From: Comamonadaceae bacterium
GTDB lineage: Bacteria; Pseudomonadota; Gammaproteobacteria; Burkholderiales; Burkholderiaceae_C
Assembly (NCBI GenBank): GCA_947447355.1
Contig: CANFJF010000004.1
Coordinates: 1-64,000, forward strand
Direction: 5' to 3'
Length of the DNA: 64,000 bases
In this document: positions 16,793 to 26,206 of the stretch, in pieces
Layout of the letters: each line of letters opens with the position of its first letter
Position numbering within the stretch: position 1 is the stretch's first letter
Notes under the pieces: generated by a model
What the model was told of the DNA's origin: nothing
Seen by the model: the letters and a program-made list of their open reading frames with translations, nothing else
Databases searched by the model: none
Position numbers and translations under genes: made by a program

Positions 16793-17092
16793 CTAAATTG
16801 ACATCGGGTGCGTTCCCGTCATGGCGATTTTTTCTTGATATTCTTTAGTTACTAATGCAGTCACCTCGAAATTGGCGGGCACATTCTCTGACCACTGATT
16901 GATGAGCTTGTGCAGGGTTTCGTGAGAATCGACATCCATGATCACCACTGCTCCACGGCCCGTCTTAGTCCAGACATTTTTAACAATACCGTCTTCAATC
17001 AATTTATTGAGCCAAACCCAGTACGCTTTTTGCCGATCACGGACAGCGGAGGGGAAATCGGGACGGGGTGTACTGATAACGAGAAACAGCAT
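16793..17092 (-). CDS. Muconolactone isomerase-like small protein
   Basis: A 99-residue protein resembling the muconolactone delta-isomerase (MIase) family, a ferredoxin-like alpha+beta barrel. Support comes from its length, the MLFLVIS strand at the start, and the ordered elements RQKAYWVWLNKLIEDG..VKNVWTKTGRGAVVIMDVDSHETLHKLINQWS, which follow the family's order (regulatory strand, then VDSxxELHxLL). It could isomerise a lactone, but the catalytic residues cannot be confirmed by eye. AAGGA precedes the ATG. It is divergent from the LysR gene at 17321. Confidence 0.6.
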   Translation of the reverse strand: MLFLVISTPRPDFPSAVRDRQKAYWVWLNKLIEDGIVKNVWTKTGRGAVVIMDVDSHETLHKLINQWSENVPANFEVTALVTKEYQEKIAMTGTHPMSI

Positions 17093-17320
17093 GATTTTTC
17101 CTTGGATAAATAACTGAAGGCGCAGAATAATTGAACGTGGGAAATGACCAACCTCACTTATTAATCATCCCCGAAAACAGGGCACCAGACAAATCAGATG
17201 AGTTGGCCAAGTCATAAGAAAAAGCTATACATCAATCGGAAGAAAAGAGTCTACGTGATACAGTTATTGACGGTGATTTACCCCAACTGATTTTTATTTC
17301 GCGCCTACAACGACTCAAAC

Positions 17321-18220
17321 ATGACCTTGCGCCAGCTGGAAATTTTCTACGCCATCATGCAGGCCGGCTCTGTGACTGGTGCAGCCCGCACCTTGAACGT
17401 CAGCCAGCCCGCCATCAGCGGCGCCTTGAAATATGCTGAGCAACGGCTCAAAATGAAACTTTTTGAGCGCATTGGCGGCCGCCTTCACCCGACGCCTGAA
17501 GCTCTTTCAATTTTGCCCGACGTGAGCGAGATTTTTGGCCGCATTGATACCCTTCAGCGTGTGATGCAAGAGATGCGCGATGGTCGTTCCGGAAGCATTG
17601 TCGTAGCCACTTCGCCGACGCTGGCCAATGCCTATCTTCCGCAAGCGATCGGCCTGTTCCACAAAGTCAGCCCCCAAGTTCAGATTTCTATCCATTCGTT
17701 GCCGACACCTTTAGTCATTGAGCGTGTTGCCAGAAGGGAAGCTGATATCGGACTTGTCTATGCGCACGTCATGGACCCAAGCGTTGAGGCCGAAGATTTG
17801 ACCATCACTGAGATTGCTTGCGTTTTGCTAAAAACCCATCCCCTTGCTCGGAAGCAACAAATATGTGCCGCTGATCTCGTCGGTGAATCCGTGATTTCTC
17901 TGGGGCCCAACACCATGCTTGGGAAGCTCATTGAAGAGACTTCTCGCAAGTTTGGTGGTGTGGCACCGGTGATTCAAATTGAAGCCAGTTCGTCCTTGAC
18001 CGCGTGCCTGTTAGTGGCAGAGGGCGCCGGCGTTGCGCTCATAGACAAAGCAACTGCCAGCTCCCGAAAATTCAATGATCTTGAGTTTAGAAGCTACGAA
18101 CCCAAAATTACAGTCCCTATCAATTTGATCTACCAACGGGCCCGACCTCGCGCTCGCGCCACCGTTCAACTCGCAGGTTTTCTCAAGAAAGTTGTCGCTG
18201 ACGCCGAATCAAGTGGCTGA
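17321..18220 (+). CDS. LysR-family transcriptional regulator
   Basis: LysR regulator, 299 residues. It has an N-terminal winged helix (MTLRQLEIFYAIMQAGSVTGAARTLNVSQPAISGALKYAE), a linker helix and a periplasmic-binding-fold effector domain (about 90-290). It stands between the MIase-like gene (divergent) and the SDR gene (convergent, 29 bp away) that ends the large reverse-strand catabolic cluster. It may regulate either. I see no convincing T-N11-A site in the 228-bp upstream gap. Confidence 0.93.
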   Translation: MTLRQLEIFYAIMQAGSVTGAARTLNVSQPAISGALKYAEQRLKMKLFERIGGRLHPTPEALSILPDVSEIFGRIDTLQRVMQEMRDGRSGSIVVATSPTLANAYLPQAIGLFHKVSPQVQISIHSLPTPLVIERVARREADIGLVYAHVMDPSVEAEDLTITEIACVLLKTHPLARKQQICAADLVGESVISLGPNTMLGKLIEETSRKFGGVAPVIQIEASSSLTACLLVAEGAGVALIDKATASSRKFNDLEFRSYEPKITVPINLIYQRARPRARATVQLAGFLKKVVADAESSG

Positions 18221-18249
18221 TGCCACACCTATTCAAGACGCCAGAAGCA

Positions 18250-19080
18250 TCAGCCGCGTCGCATTGTTTCAACGTTACCGCATACGCCGATCGACATCCC
18301 CGAAATGCTCTTTCCTGCTTCGGAAGAAAGATGGATCACCATGTCAGCGATCTCTTGAGCATCAATTTTCCGCTTAAGGGATACATTGGCAACGTAGCGC
18401 ACTGCCATCTCCTCTTCTGAAATGCCCAGTGTGATGGCTCGCGCATTTTGGACCCGCCGTTGTCGCGGACCTTCGACAATTCCGGGGAGTATGGCGTTGA
18501 CCCGAATATTGAATTCGCCCACCTCCATGGCGACGCTCTGGGTCAGTCCGATGATCCCCCATTTGGAGGCTGAGTAAGCACTTCGGTATGGAAAACCTAG
18601 CCGGCCTGCAATGGACGACATGTTGATAATGCTGCCGCCACCGGCCTCGCGCATCAGTGGGACGGCACGGTGAATGCAATTGAATTGCCCGACCAAATTA
18701 ACACTGACCGTGCGCGCCCAATCGCTAGGATCATTCGACTCAACGGGTCCATTCGGCCCCGTGATCGCAGCATTATTCACCAGCACATCGAGACCGCCCA
18801 TCTGCTCTACAACGTCTTTGAAAAGGCGATCGACCTCACCTGAATGGCTCACGTCCGCCGCAGTTTTTCCTATGTCTGAAGGTATTGTGTTGGCTGCATT
18901 GAGAAGCACATCTTCAAGGTCACAGATGTGAACCCTGGCTCCTTCAGCCAGACAGGCCGAGGCGATTTCCAAGCCAATGCCACCGGCCGCACCGGTGACA
19001 AGGATACGCAGACCCGGACGCAGTCCTCGTCGGGCTGAGCGATTGATACTTGGATCAGGGGAGGACTGATTCATAGCCAT
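18250..19080 (-). CDS. Short-chain dehydrogenase/reductase
   Basis: NAD(P)-dependent oxidoreductase of the SDR superfamily, 276 residues. Coenzyme motif TGAAGGIG, NNAA structural motif, catalytic Ser in NMSSIAG, and YSASK with Tyr and Lys are all present. An acidic residue after strand 2 (VHICDLED) suggests NAD preference. An extra N-terminal stretch of about 22 residues precedes the Rossmann start. It is the last gene of the catabolic cluster, 14 bp after a Bug receptor gene, and probably oxidises a hydroxyl of the pathway intermediate. Confidence 0.92.
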   Translation of the reverse strand: MAMNQSSPDPSINRSARRGLRPGLRILVTGAAGGIGLEIASACLAEGARVHICDLEDVLLNAANTIPSDIGKTAADVSHSGEVDRLFKDVVEQMGGLDVLVNNAAITGPNGPVESNDPSDWARTVSVNLVGQFNCIHRAVPLMREAGGGSIINMSSIAGRLGFPYRSAYSASKWGIIGLTQSVAMEVGEFNIRVNAILPGIVEGPRQRRVQNARAITLGISEEEMAVRYVANVSLKRKIDAQEIADMVIHLSSEAGKSISGMSIGVCGNVETMRRG

Positions 19081-19094
19081 GATTTGGCGGCTGA

Positions 19095-20069
19095 TCAGTC
19101 CAGCTTAGCGCCACTGTCTTTGACGATCAAAGACCATTTACTCAACTCGCCCGCAAGATACCCACGAAACTCTGCCGCGTTCATCAGGTCTGGCACCAAC
19201 CCTTGCGGATTGAGTTGGTCGGCAAAGGTCTTGGACTGCGCGACCTTGGCCATGTCGGCATAAACCTTGGAAATCACTGCCTCAGGGGTACCGGCTGGTG
19301 CCAGCAGGCCACTCCAAGTAGAAACGTCATAGCCTGTCATCGCGCCACCGGATTCAGCCACTGTCGGGACGTCTGGCAGAACAGGTGAGCGCTTGGCACT
19401 GGTCACTGCAAGCGCCTTGAGTTTGCCGGATTTGATATTGGCTACCGCACTGGCCACGGCCGGAGAACCCAGGTTGATCTGGTTGCCCAGAATGTCCGTC
19501 ATCATTTGGGAAATGCCTTTGTATGGAATGTGCACCATTTTGATGTTGGCCCTTGACTTCAACATTTCCAATGACAAGTGAGTCACGCTGCCATTGCCAC
19601 CGGAACCAAAATTGATTTTTCCTGGTTGTGCCTTGGCCAGTGCGATCAATTCGGAAATGGTGTTCGCCGCCACACTCGGGTGCGCAATGATGACCAACGG
19701 GCCACTTGCGACCCGACCAATCGTTTTGAAGTCACGCAGCAAATCGAACGGAACATCTTTGTAAAGACTGGGATTGATGACATGGTTCAAGCCCAGCATC
19801 AACAAGGTGTACCCATCGGGCGAGGCCTTCGCTGCTGTGGCAGCCCCGACACCACCGCCAGCCCCTTGTATGTTCTCAATGTAGACAGGCTGCGCCCAAA
19901 GTTCAGACAAGCCCTGGCCAAGTTGGCGCGCCACGATGTCGGCCGCGGTCCCGGCAGAGAACGGGACAATTATTTTGACTGGTTTGCTGGGAAAGCTTTG
20001 CGCCTGTGCAATCGAAGCTAGCAACCCACTCAAGAGCAAGGCTCCTAATTTCAATAGTGAAGTTTTCAT
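19095..20069 (-). CDS. Bug-type (TctC) periplasmic receptor 1
   Basis: Tripartite tricarboxylate transporter family (TTT) solute receptor, 324 residues, with a signal peptide MKTSLLKLGALLLSGLLASIAQA and the family start FPSKPVKIIVPFSAGTAADIVAR. It has VENIQGAGGG, DGYTLLMLG and the loop HIPYKGISQMMTDILGNQI. Bug receptors bind carboxylic acids in the periplasm; no TctA or TctB gene is adjacent. The ATG at 20069 has AGGACA upstream; a longer frame would overlap the preceding lactonase gene and lacks family support. Confidence 0.92.
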   Translation of the reverse strand: MKTSLLKLGALLLSGLLASIAQAQSFPSKPVKIIVPFSAGTAADIVARQLGQGLSELWAQPVYIENIQGAGGGVGAATAAKASPDGYTLLMLGLNHVINPSLYKDVPFDLLRDFKTIGRVASGPLVIIAHPSVAANTISELIALAKAQPGKINFGSGGNGSVTHLSLEMLKSRANIKMVHIPYKGISQMMTDILGNQINLGSPAVASAVANIKSGKLKALAVTSAKRSPVLPDVPTVAESGGAMTGYDVSTWSGLLAPAGTPEAVISKVYADMAKVAQSKTFADQLNPQGLVPDLMNAAEFRGYLAGELSKWSLIVKDSGAKLD

Positions 20070-20118
20070 GTGTTGTCCTATGGCTGCGTTTAGACGGTGA
20101 GAAAAATCTGCGTCACCA

Positions 20119-21057
20119 TCAGGCCTCGCAAAAGAGTTTGAGTCCGGGCCGGGCCCAGTCGAGCTCAACCAAACGACCCGCATAAGACTGCGTCACATAG
20201 GCCTTTTTCATGTCAACACCGCCAAAGCAGATATTGGTGCAGTGCGTATCGCCTGGGACGGGTACAAATTCGACCAGTTCGCCTTCTGGTGAGCAGACTG
20301 TGATTCCCCCAACGTCCAGCGTACCAATACAAATGTTGCCATTCGCCTCGACGGCCAAAGAGTCGAACCGCATGTAGCTGGGTGCCGTGTAAAGGAGCCT
20401 CGATCCGTGTGGAGAACTGGGTGACGCGCTGGCGGGTCGGGCAAACTTGCCGGGCTCCGCCAAGTCCCAAGCCCAGAGTCGAGCGGTTTCCGTTTCGACG
20501 GCATAAAGCGTCTTGCCATCCGGTGACAGCCCAATACCGTTGGGTTTGTAAATCGGCGCGACCATTTCTCGGATCAACGAACCATCGGCTTTGGCATAGC
20601 AAATCTTGCCGCGATCCATGGTCCGGTGCCGGGTCTTGCCAGGGTCTGTGAAATAAAAGCCCCCGTGCGCATCAAAGACGAGATCATTTGGGCCTCGGAT
20701 CGGCTCCATATCGCTGCCCACCGGGACTTGGTCATACACCTCCTCGAAAGCACCGGTCGCGAGATTAACCCTTTCTATCCGACCCTTGATGTAATCGGTC
20801 GGCGTGCCAGAACTGACCCAAACGCCATCCGCACGCTGAGCAAAAGAAAATCCGCCGTTATTGGCAACATAGCAATGCCCGTCCGGCCCAATGGCCGCAC
20901 CATTCGGTCCACCACCTAGATTGGCAACAACCTCAACCCGGCCATCAGGCCAGACTCGCGTAAGTGTCTTACGACGGATTTCAACCACGAGAACACTGCC
21001 ATCTTTCAGCCAGACAGGACCTTCAGGAAACTGCAACTGATCAGTCAAAACACGCAT
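20119..21057 (-). CDS. SMP-30/gluconolactonase family hydrolase
   Basis: Six-bladed beta-propeller lactonase, 312 residues. Likely metal ligands are the Glu of QFPEGPVW, the Asn of GPNDLVFD, and Asn/Asp of KPNGIGLSPDGKTLY. Further blades are seen in GPDGHCYVANNGG and FDAHGGFYFTDPGK. The enzyme should open an aldonolactone or similar lactone to the hydroxy acid. It fits between an aldolase, dehydrogenases and carboxylate receptors. AAGGAATG precedes the ATG. Confidence 0.92.
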   Translation of the reverse strand: MRVLTDQLQFPEGPVWLKDGSVLVVEIRRKTLTRVWPDGRVEVVANLGGGPNGAAIGPDGHCYVANNGGFSFAQRADGVWVSSGTPTDYIKGRIERVNLATGAFEEVYDQVPVGSDMEPIRGPNDLVFDAHGGFYFTDPGKTRHRTMDRGKICYAKADGSLIREMVAPIYKPNGIGLSPDGKTLYAVETETARLWAWDLAEPGKFARPASASPSSPHGSRLLYTAPSYMRFDSLAVEANGNICIGTLDVGGITVCSPEGELVEFVPVPGDTHCTNICFGGVDMKKAYVTQSYAGRLVELDWARPGLKLFCEA

Positions 21058-21114
21058 TTTTCATTCCTTATTGAAGTGAGATAGCTGCCCCCCTGGACGG
21101 GGAATTCAGCAGAA

Positions 21115-21912
21115 CTAGTCGAGCGTCAATTCGCGCAGCATGGCCGTGCGTTGGCGTGCGGCGGCCATCATGAAACCCCAGTCATTGCCAGCGGTGACAA
21201 AGCGGACCCCCATGCGCAATATTTTTTGCGTCACTTCAGGTTCTGTGCCCATGCCGCCCACGCCAGCAATTTTTCCGTGCTGACGACACGCCGCCACGAC
21301 TGTGGCAAAAGCCTGCTCAATCTTTGGGTGACTAAATTGACCAGGAATGTTCAAGGCGTCACATAAATCAGTCGAGCCAATGTGAAGCAAATCCACACCC
21401 GGAACCGCCGCAATCTCATCGGCGTTGGCAATGGCTTCGGGCGTTTCGAGCATGACGATCACCATCGTGTTTGCGTTGAAAGCGCTTCTGACTTGCTCCG
21501 CGGGATAAGTGCGATAGCCCAGATGCGGCCAACTGCCCGCCACCGAACGCTGCCCAACCGGGGCGAACTTGCAGGCGGCGACGATAGCGCGAGCCTCATC
21601 GGCAGTGTTGACATGAGGTACCACCACACCCATCGCGCCGGCATCCAAAATCCTGGCCGCGTAATAGGGGTCATGACTCGGCACCCTTACCAAAGGCGTG
21701 ATACCTAAGCTCAAAGCAGCGACGCAAATTTGCGCGGCCGCTGACTCCGGAATAACCGAATGTTCCATATCCACGTAGACCGCGTCGAACCCGCAGGATT
21801 TTGCTGCGACGGCAATTTCAACGGTCCTCATTTGCTTGACGATCATGCAAATGCCAAGGCCACCGCCTCGCAGTGTCTCAAGCAGTGGGTTGTGCAAAGG
21901 TAAAGTCGTCAT
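21115..21912 (-). CDS. HpcH/HpaI aldolase family protein
   Basis: Class II metal-dependent aldolase of the HpcH/HpaI (2-oxo-acid/4-hydroxy-2-oxovalerate-type) family, 265 residues. It has VYVDMEHS at strand 2, PLVRVPSHD with the catalytic Arg, VVPHVNTADEARAI, and the metal ligands Glu in MLETPEAIAN and Asp in HIGSTDLC. It should split a 4-hydroxy-2-oxo acid into pyruvate or glyoxylate plus an aldehyde. The start giving MTTLPLHNP is preferred because a longer frame would run into the upstream dehydrogenase gene. Confidence 0.92.
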   Translation of the reverse strand: MTTLPLHNPLLETLRGGGLGICMIVKQMRTVEIAVAAKSCGFDAVYVDMEHSVIPESAAAQICVAALSLGITPLVRVPSHDPYYAARILDAGAMGVVVPHVNTADEARAIVAACKFAPVGQRSVAGSWPHLGYRTYPAEQVRSAFNANTMVIVMLETPEAIANADEIAAVPGVDLLHIGSTDLCDALNIPGQFSHPKIEQAFATVVAACRQHGKIAGVGGMGTEPEVTQKILRMGVRFVTAGNDWGFMMAAARQRTAMLRELTLD

Positions 21913-21964
21913 CAAGGAGTCCCGTCTTGTGTCTTTAAAAAATGCATTGCAAGTGGCGCAGTTG

Positions 21965-22939
21965 TTATGCCACGGGAACGATGACATCTTCCGGTGCCAA
22001 TGGCTGGCCATTGAGGACGCGCATGATGTTGCCAATCGCGTGGCGCGCTACGTTCTCGACATTGTCAAAAACTGCGCCGCCAATATGCGGGGTCAGGACA
22101 ACCTGATCGAGCTTGAGCAGCGGGTGGTCAGCAACAACCGGTTCAACAGCGAAAGCATCCAAACCAGCACCGAGTAATTTGCCACTCAGCAGCGCTTGCA
22201 GCAAAGCATCTTCATCGACCAACTCGCCACGAGCAGTGTTGATAATGACCGCCCCATCCTTCATGGAGGCCATGCTTTGGGCATTGACGACATGCGCAGT
22301 GGCAGGAATAAAGGGGGCATGCAGCGTCACAATATCGCTGTGAGCAAACAGCGTTGCACTGTCGACGTACTGCGCATTTAATTTTTTCTCAGTCGCTTCA
22401 TCGGCCCGGTGCGCATCAAAGTAAATGATGCGGCAGTCAAACCCCATCAGTCGCTGCGCTACTTTTCGACCGATGTTGCCAAAGCCGTAAATGCCCACCG
22501 TTTTACCGGCAATTTGATAGCAGGTTTCACGCATCTCTGACTTGAGCCATGAGCCTTGCCGCAAGGCACGGTCGACGTGCGCAATCCGCCGGTAAACAGC
22601 CAGCATCAATCCCACCGCCAGCTCAGACACCGCACCGGCGTTTGACCCGGACGTGATCGCCACCGGAATTTTCATTTCACGCGCAGCCGCGATGTCAATC
22701 CGATCAACACCGATGCCCCACTTTTCAATCATGCGGAGCTTGTGGGCGTGCTCTAGCATCGGCCGCGTGACGGCCGCCCAACCCGCAAAGATGATGCTGG
22801 CCTCGCGCACCAGCGCCATTTGCTCAGCCTCGTCATATGACGTGGCAAAGTGCAAGTCCAGCTCAGGTGGCGCGACCCTTTGAATCACTTGACGAACAGC
22901 AGGAGCCCACACGTCTAGGCAAGCAACAAAATGCTTCAT
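21965..22939 (-). CDS. D-isomer-specific 2-hydroxyacid dehydrogenase
   Basis: NAD-dependent dehydrogenase of the D-2-hydroxyacid family (phosphoglycerate/glyoxylate/hydroxypyruvate group), 324 residues. The Rossmann motif is YGFGNIGRKVAQ, with an acidic residue YFDAHR downstream suggesting NAD. The catalytic triad is Arg in NTARGELVDEDAL, Glu in DAFAVEP and His in LTPHIGG. A G-rich stretch precedes the ATG; a GTG two codons upstream is possible. It probably interconverts a 2-hydroxy and a 2-oxo acid ahead of the aldolase. Confidence 0.94.
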   Translation of the reverse strand: MKHFVACLDVWAPAVRQVIQRVAPPELDLHFATSYDEAEQMALVREASIIFAGWAAVTRPMLEHAHKLRMIEKWGIGVDRIDIAAAREMKIPVAITSGSNAGAVSELAVGLMLAVYRRIAHVDRALRQGSWLKSEMRETCYQIAGKTVGIYGFGNIGRKVAQRLMGFDCRIIYFDAHRADEATEKKLNAQYVDSATLFAHSDIVTLHAPFIPATAHVVNAQSMASMKDGAVIINTARGELVDEDALLQALLSGKLLGAGLDAFAVEPVVADHPLLKLDQVVLTPHIGGAVFDNVENVARHAIGNIMRVLNGQPLAPEDVIVPVA

Positions 22940-22964
22940 CAGCACACCCCCCGATGGCGCGTCA

Positions 22965-23816
22965 TCACAGCGACACCGGTTGTAACGGGGCCCCGTTCAG
23001 CATGATGCGATAAAGGTAACGGTATTGCGCCGGGTCGTAGTCCGCATTCGCTTGATGCATGACGCTTCGGTTATCCCAAATCACCATGTCGCCCGCCAAC
23101 CACTTGTGCCGATACTCATACTTAGATTGAGTTGCATGGGCGAACAACTCATCGATCAGTGCAAAACCTTCATCGCTCGACAGACCCTCGACACCCTCCA
23201 TACGGCCGGTATTGAGATACAGCGCAGCGCGGCCGCTCACAGGGTGGCGGATCACCAATGGCTGCAATGAAACCGGAATTTTGGCCCGTTCATCGTCGCT
23301 CAAGGCCATCATCTTGCGGGGGCTTTGGCTACTTTCATAGACATGCGGTGCCCTGAGCGAAACGATCTTGCGCTTCACGTCTTCAGGAAGGTCGTCAAAC
23401 GCCGCTCGCACATCGACAAACTGCGTGTCACCCCCTTGATCTGGCAAAGCGATCGCGTGCAAAGTCGTCGCTTTTGGCGGCTCAGCATAGTTGGAATGAT
23501 CGGTGTGGTAATTTTCACCGCGCACATGAAGTTTGCCGTCAACGATGGGCAAGTCACGACTGGAAATGGTCCCCACCTTTGGATGATCGGGAAGCAGGAA
23601 TTTAGTCAATTGCTGCTGCATGATGTCGCCAAAGATCTCGGCGGCTTCTGCAAACTGCGGAGGCGTCAGGGCTTGATCGCGAAAGACGAGAACCGCATGC
23701 TCCGTCCATGCCGAAATGATCGCGGCCTTGACTTCCGCAGATACAGGTTTGGATAAATCTAGTCCGGTGACTTCAGCGCCAACGTAATGGCTCAATGGTT
23801 TGATTTTGAAATCCAC
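22965..23816 (-). CDS. TauD/TfdA-family 2-oxoglutarate dioxygenase
   Basis: Fe(II)/2-oxoglutarate-dependent dioxygenase, 283 residues. The iron-binding facial triad is seen as His104 and Asp106 in NYHTDHSNY and a distal His in SVMHQANADY. The 2-oxoglutarate Arg lies in RYLYRIM. The family cleaves sulfonates, aryloxyacetates or sulfate esters, or hydroxylates. Here it is the second gene of the cluster, so it may start degradation by hydroxylating or cleaving an ether or sulfonate. The start is GTG with AGGAG seven bases upstream. Confidence 0.93.
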   Translation of the reverse strand: MDFKIKPLSHYVGAEVTGLDLSKPVSAEVKAAIISAWTEHAVLVFRDQALTPPQFAEAAEIFGDIMQQQLTKFLLPDHPKVGTISSRDLPIVDGKLHVRGENYHTDHSNYAEPPKATTLHAIALPDQGGDTQFVDVRAAFDDLPEDVKRKIVSLRAPHVYESSQSPRKMMALSDDERAKIPVSLQPLVIRHPVSGRAALYLNTGRMEGVEGLSSDEGFALIDELFAHATQSKYEYRHKWLAGDMVIWDNRSVMHQANADYDPAQYRYLYRIMLNGAPLQPVSL

Positions 23817-23947
23817 GGGATGCTCCTAGGCTTGTTTGCGATCAACAAATTCTGGCATTGGTAGACGTTCCCGACTAATCAGAAGAACTGGGCCGCCCAT
23901 AAGGTAAGGTGATGCCAGAACCTTTCAAACAACCGATAACTTTTGCA

Positions 23948-24940
23948 TCAATCGATTTGGGCGCCTGAGGTCATGATGATTTTCTTGGCTTTGACCATGT
24001 CAGTCTTGATGAATTGCGTGAAAGCCTCTGGTGAGGATGCATAAATCTCAAACTCTGAAAGACGCTTGCTGATAGCTGGATTTTTCAGCCCTTTGATGAT
24101 CGATTGATTCAGCCGTTCAACCACGGCTGCAGGCGTCCCGGCAGGCGCCAAAATTCCAAACCAGGAAGCGAATTCGTAGCCTGGAAAGCCGCTTTCAGAG
24201 ATCGTTGGCACGTTAGGTAAAGCTGTCGTGCGCTGAGGAGACGTAACAGCAATGGCGCGCAGTCTGCCATCTTTGATCATTGGAAGCACCGAAGGTAAAA
24301 ATCCAAACATCGACTCCACGTGCCCCGCTAGAAGGTCGGGCATCACAGAACCGCTGCCTTTGTAGGGCACGTGTTGAATATCGATTTTGGAGAGTAGTTT
24401 CAAATACTCCCCGGCAAGGTGATTGACCGTGCCACTGCCTGCAGATGCGAAATTAATAGCCCCAGGTTTTGCTTTGGCCGACGCCATGAAATCAGCAAAC
24501 GTGTTCACACGGGACGTCACAGGGACGACCAGAACGTGCGGGTTTCCAGCCACCAGCGAGACAGGCGTCAAGTCACGGACAGTATCGAAATTAAGTTTGT
24601 TGTACAGGGACGGATTAACCGTCAAATTATTAGTTTGTATCAGCAGGGTGTAGCCATCTGCTGGCGCACGAACCACGAATTCCGTGGCGATCAGCGTGTT
24701 GCCACCCGGCCGATTTTCGACGACAACAGGCTGCCCAAGATCTGCTGCCATGCCATCTGCCAGACCCCTGGCTAACAGGTCGGTACCACCACCGGCCGTG
24801 AAAGGGACGATGATTTTGAGTGGTCGAATAGGAAAAGCATCCGCGGCCCAAACGAACGTCCCCACCATCGCCAGCAAACTTAAACAAAAACCAAACATGC
24901 TGCGCGCACTGGGCGCGTGTTTCAAAAAAGAGGACGGCAT
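23948..24940 (-). CDS. Bug-type (TctC) periplasmic receptor 2
   Basis: Second TTT-family receptor, 330 residues, at the head of the reverse-strand catabolic cluster. Signal peptide up to VWAADA, then FPIRPLKIIVPFTAGGGTDLLARGLAD, VENRPGGN, DGYTLLIQTNN and HVPYKGSGSVMPDLLAGHV. An ATG at 24970 is also open, but the one chosen has GGAG six bases upstream. It is separated from the TauD gene by 131 bp, so TauD may have its own promoter. Receptor 1 in the same cluster is clearly diverged, suggesting different ligands. Confidence 0.92.
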   Translation of the reverse strand: MPSSFLKHAPSARSMFGFCLSLLAMVGTFVWAADAFPIRPLKIIVPFTAGGGTDLLARGLADGMAADLGQPVVVENRPGGNTLIATEFVVRAPADGYTLLIQTNNLTVNPSLYNKLNFDTVRDLTPVSLVAGNPHVLVVPVTSRVNTFADFMASAKAKPGAINFASAGSGTVNHLAGEYLKLLSKIDIQHVPYKGSGSVMPDLLAGHVESMFGFLPSVLPMIKDGRLRAIAVTSPQRTTALPNVPTISESGFPGYEFASWFGILAPAGTPAAVVERLNQSIIKGLKNPAISKRLSEFEIYASSPEAFTQFIKTDMVKAKKIIMTSGAQID

Positions 24941-25063
24941 CAATAACTCCAAATCAAAATTATTTTCCATGCTGCCTCAAACAGATGCTGTAGACCAATC
25001 AATTAAATGTAGACATCCATAAGTATTCGTTATGATGCGGCGCTGATTGTTTGGGGTTGAGTC

Positions 25064-26116
25064 CTAAAAGACATAACCAACCCCAAAGATCAGACTGCTG
25101 TCGGTTGTCTTGATCCCATTGGGTGGTGAACTGTCATAAGCTAAATTGAGTTGAGTGCTGAGATTCAAACCATTGGCAATCGGAATTCGAAAGCCCAGTT
25201 TGTTGGTGGCCAGCGTGCTGGCACTCTCATGGTGGCTGCCCGTCAGATGGGTATTGTTGAAAAACACCAGCTTATTGTTGAAAAATTTGTGCTCGTAATT
25301 CAGAGCCAAGCTCAGTGCCGGATAAGTCCGGTCTGGCGCAATGGCATAGTTTTCACTGAGGTAACTCAACCCCACTTCAGCCGACAATTTTGTCACCGGG
25401 TTTTCGATGATTTGCCGGCCATAGCCAGTGCCCAGGGATGTCCGCATCGTCAGATCGGCCAGGACATCACTCTGTGCACGGGCATTGACGTAGACATAGT
25501 TTTTTGGGCTCAGAAAAATGTCATGTTGGGCTGTCAATAGGCGCCTTGACGCGGTGGTGAAGCCAAATGCCCTGGCCTCGTTGACAGCCATGTTGATGGC
25601 ATAACGTTTGTCCGGCGTTCTGGCGACCAACTCGGCGTCCAAGTTCAGCATTTCGTCAGTGGAGTTGCCTTGATTGAAGGTGCCGCCCAGCGTCGCACGG
25701 CCAGAATATTTGACCGAGGGATCGATGACAGGCGGGTTGAGTCGGGCGACGTCCGACCGCATGATGTGAACCTCCGGGCTGGACTGTGAGGGCGCCACCA
25801 CAACCCGCCCGTCTGGCAGTAGGAGCAGTTGGCCCTTCAGTTGCGTGCCATCGGCCAGTTCAATCCGAACGCCGCTGTCCGAGCGCAATTCGACGACTTG
25901 ACCCCAAGGTATTTTGACTGTGCCAAACAGCGGCGAGTTCAAGGTCAGCAACTGCCCTTGCAGGCTGACAATCCCACCAGAAACTTGATCCCCATTGGTG
26001 AGCGTCAGCTTGGCAGCGTGTGCCCCCGGCGCTACAAAAAGGGCGACTATGGCAAGCGTATGAGTAAGGGCCAACGCCCCGGTGCGTAGAAAATTTATGA
26101 AGAACCTAAAGCACAT
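25064..26116 (-). CDS. DUF481 (YdiY-type) outer-membrane protein
   Basis: Exported protein, 350 residues, with a signal peptide ending APGAHA. The N-terminal third consists of short repeats of the form 'LTNGDQVSGGIVSLQ' and 'LADGTQLKGQLLLLPDG', as in many DUF481 proteins. The C-terminal 220 residues are a DUF481 beta-barrel (GRATLGGTFNQGNSTDEMLNLDAELVAR ... SSLIFGVGYVF) with a terminal aromatic typical of outer-membrane insertion. Its function is unknown. It stands alone between the catabolic cluster and metF. Confidence 0.85.
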   Translation of the reverse strand: MCFRFFINFLRTGALALTHTLAIVALFVAPGAHAAKLTLTNGDQVSGGIVSLQGQLLTLNSPLFGTVKIPWGQVVELRSDSGVRIELADGTQLKGQLLLLPDGRVVVAPSQSSPEVHIMRSDVARLNPPVIDPSVKYSGRATLGGTFNQGNSTDEMLNLDAELVARTPDKRYAINMAVNEARAFGFTTASRRLLTAQHDIFLSPKNYVYVNARAQSDVLADLTMRTSLGTGYGRQIIENPVTKLSAEVGLSYLSENYAIAPDRTYPALSLALNYEHKFFNNKLVFFNNTHLTGSHHESASTLATNKLGFRIPIANGLNLSTQLNLAYDSSPPNGIKTTDSSLIFGVGYVF

Positions 26117-26206
26117 GCAGCGTGGTTGCTTTCACTTTTTGTGGAAAGCGAAAACGGTAACACAGCCTCTAATAACTTAGTTCCTAAGAAGTAATTCAGA
26201 ACGTAA

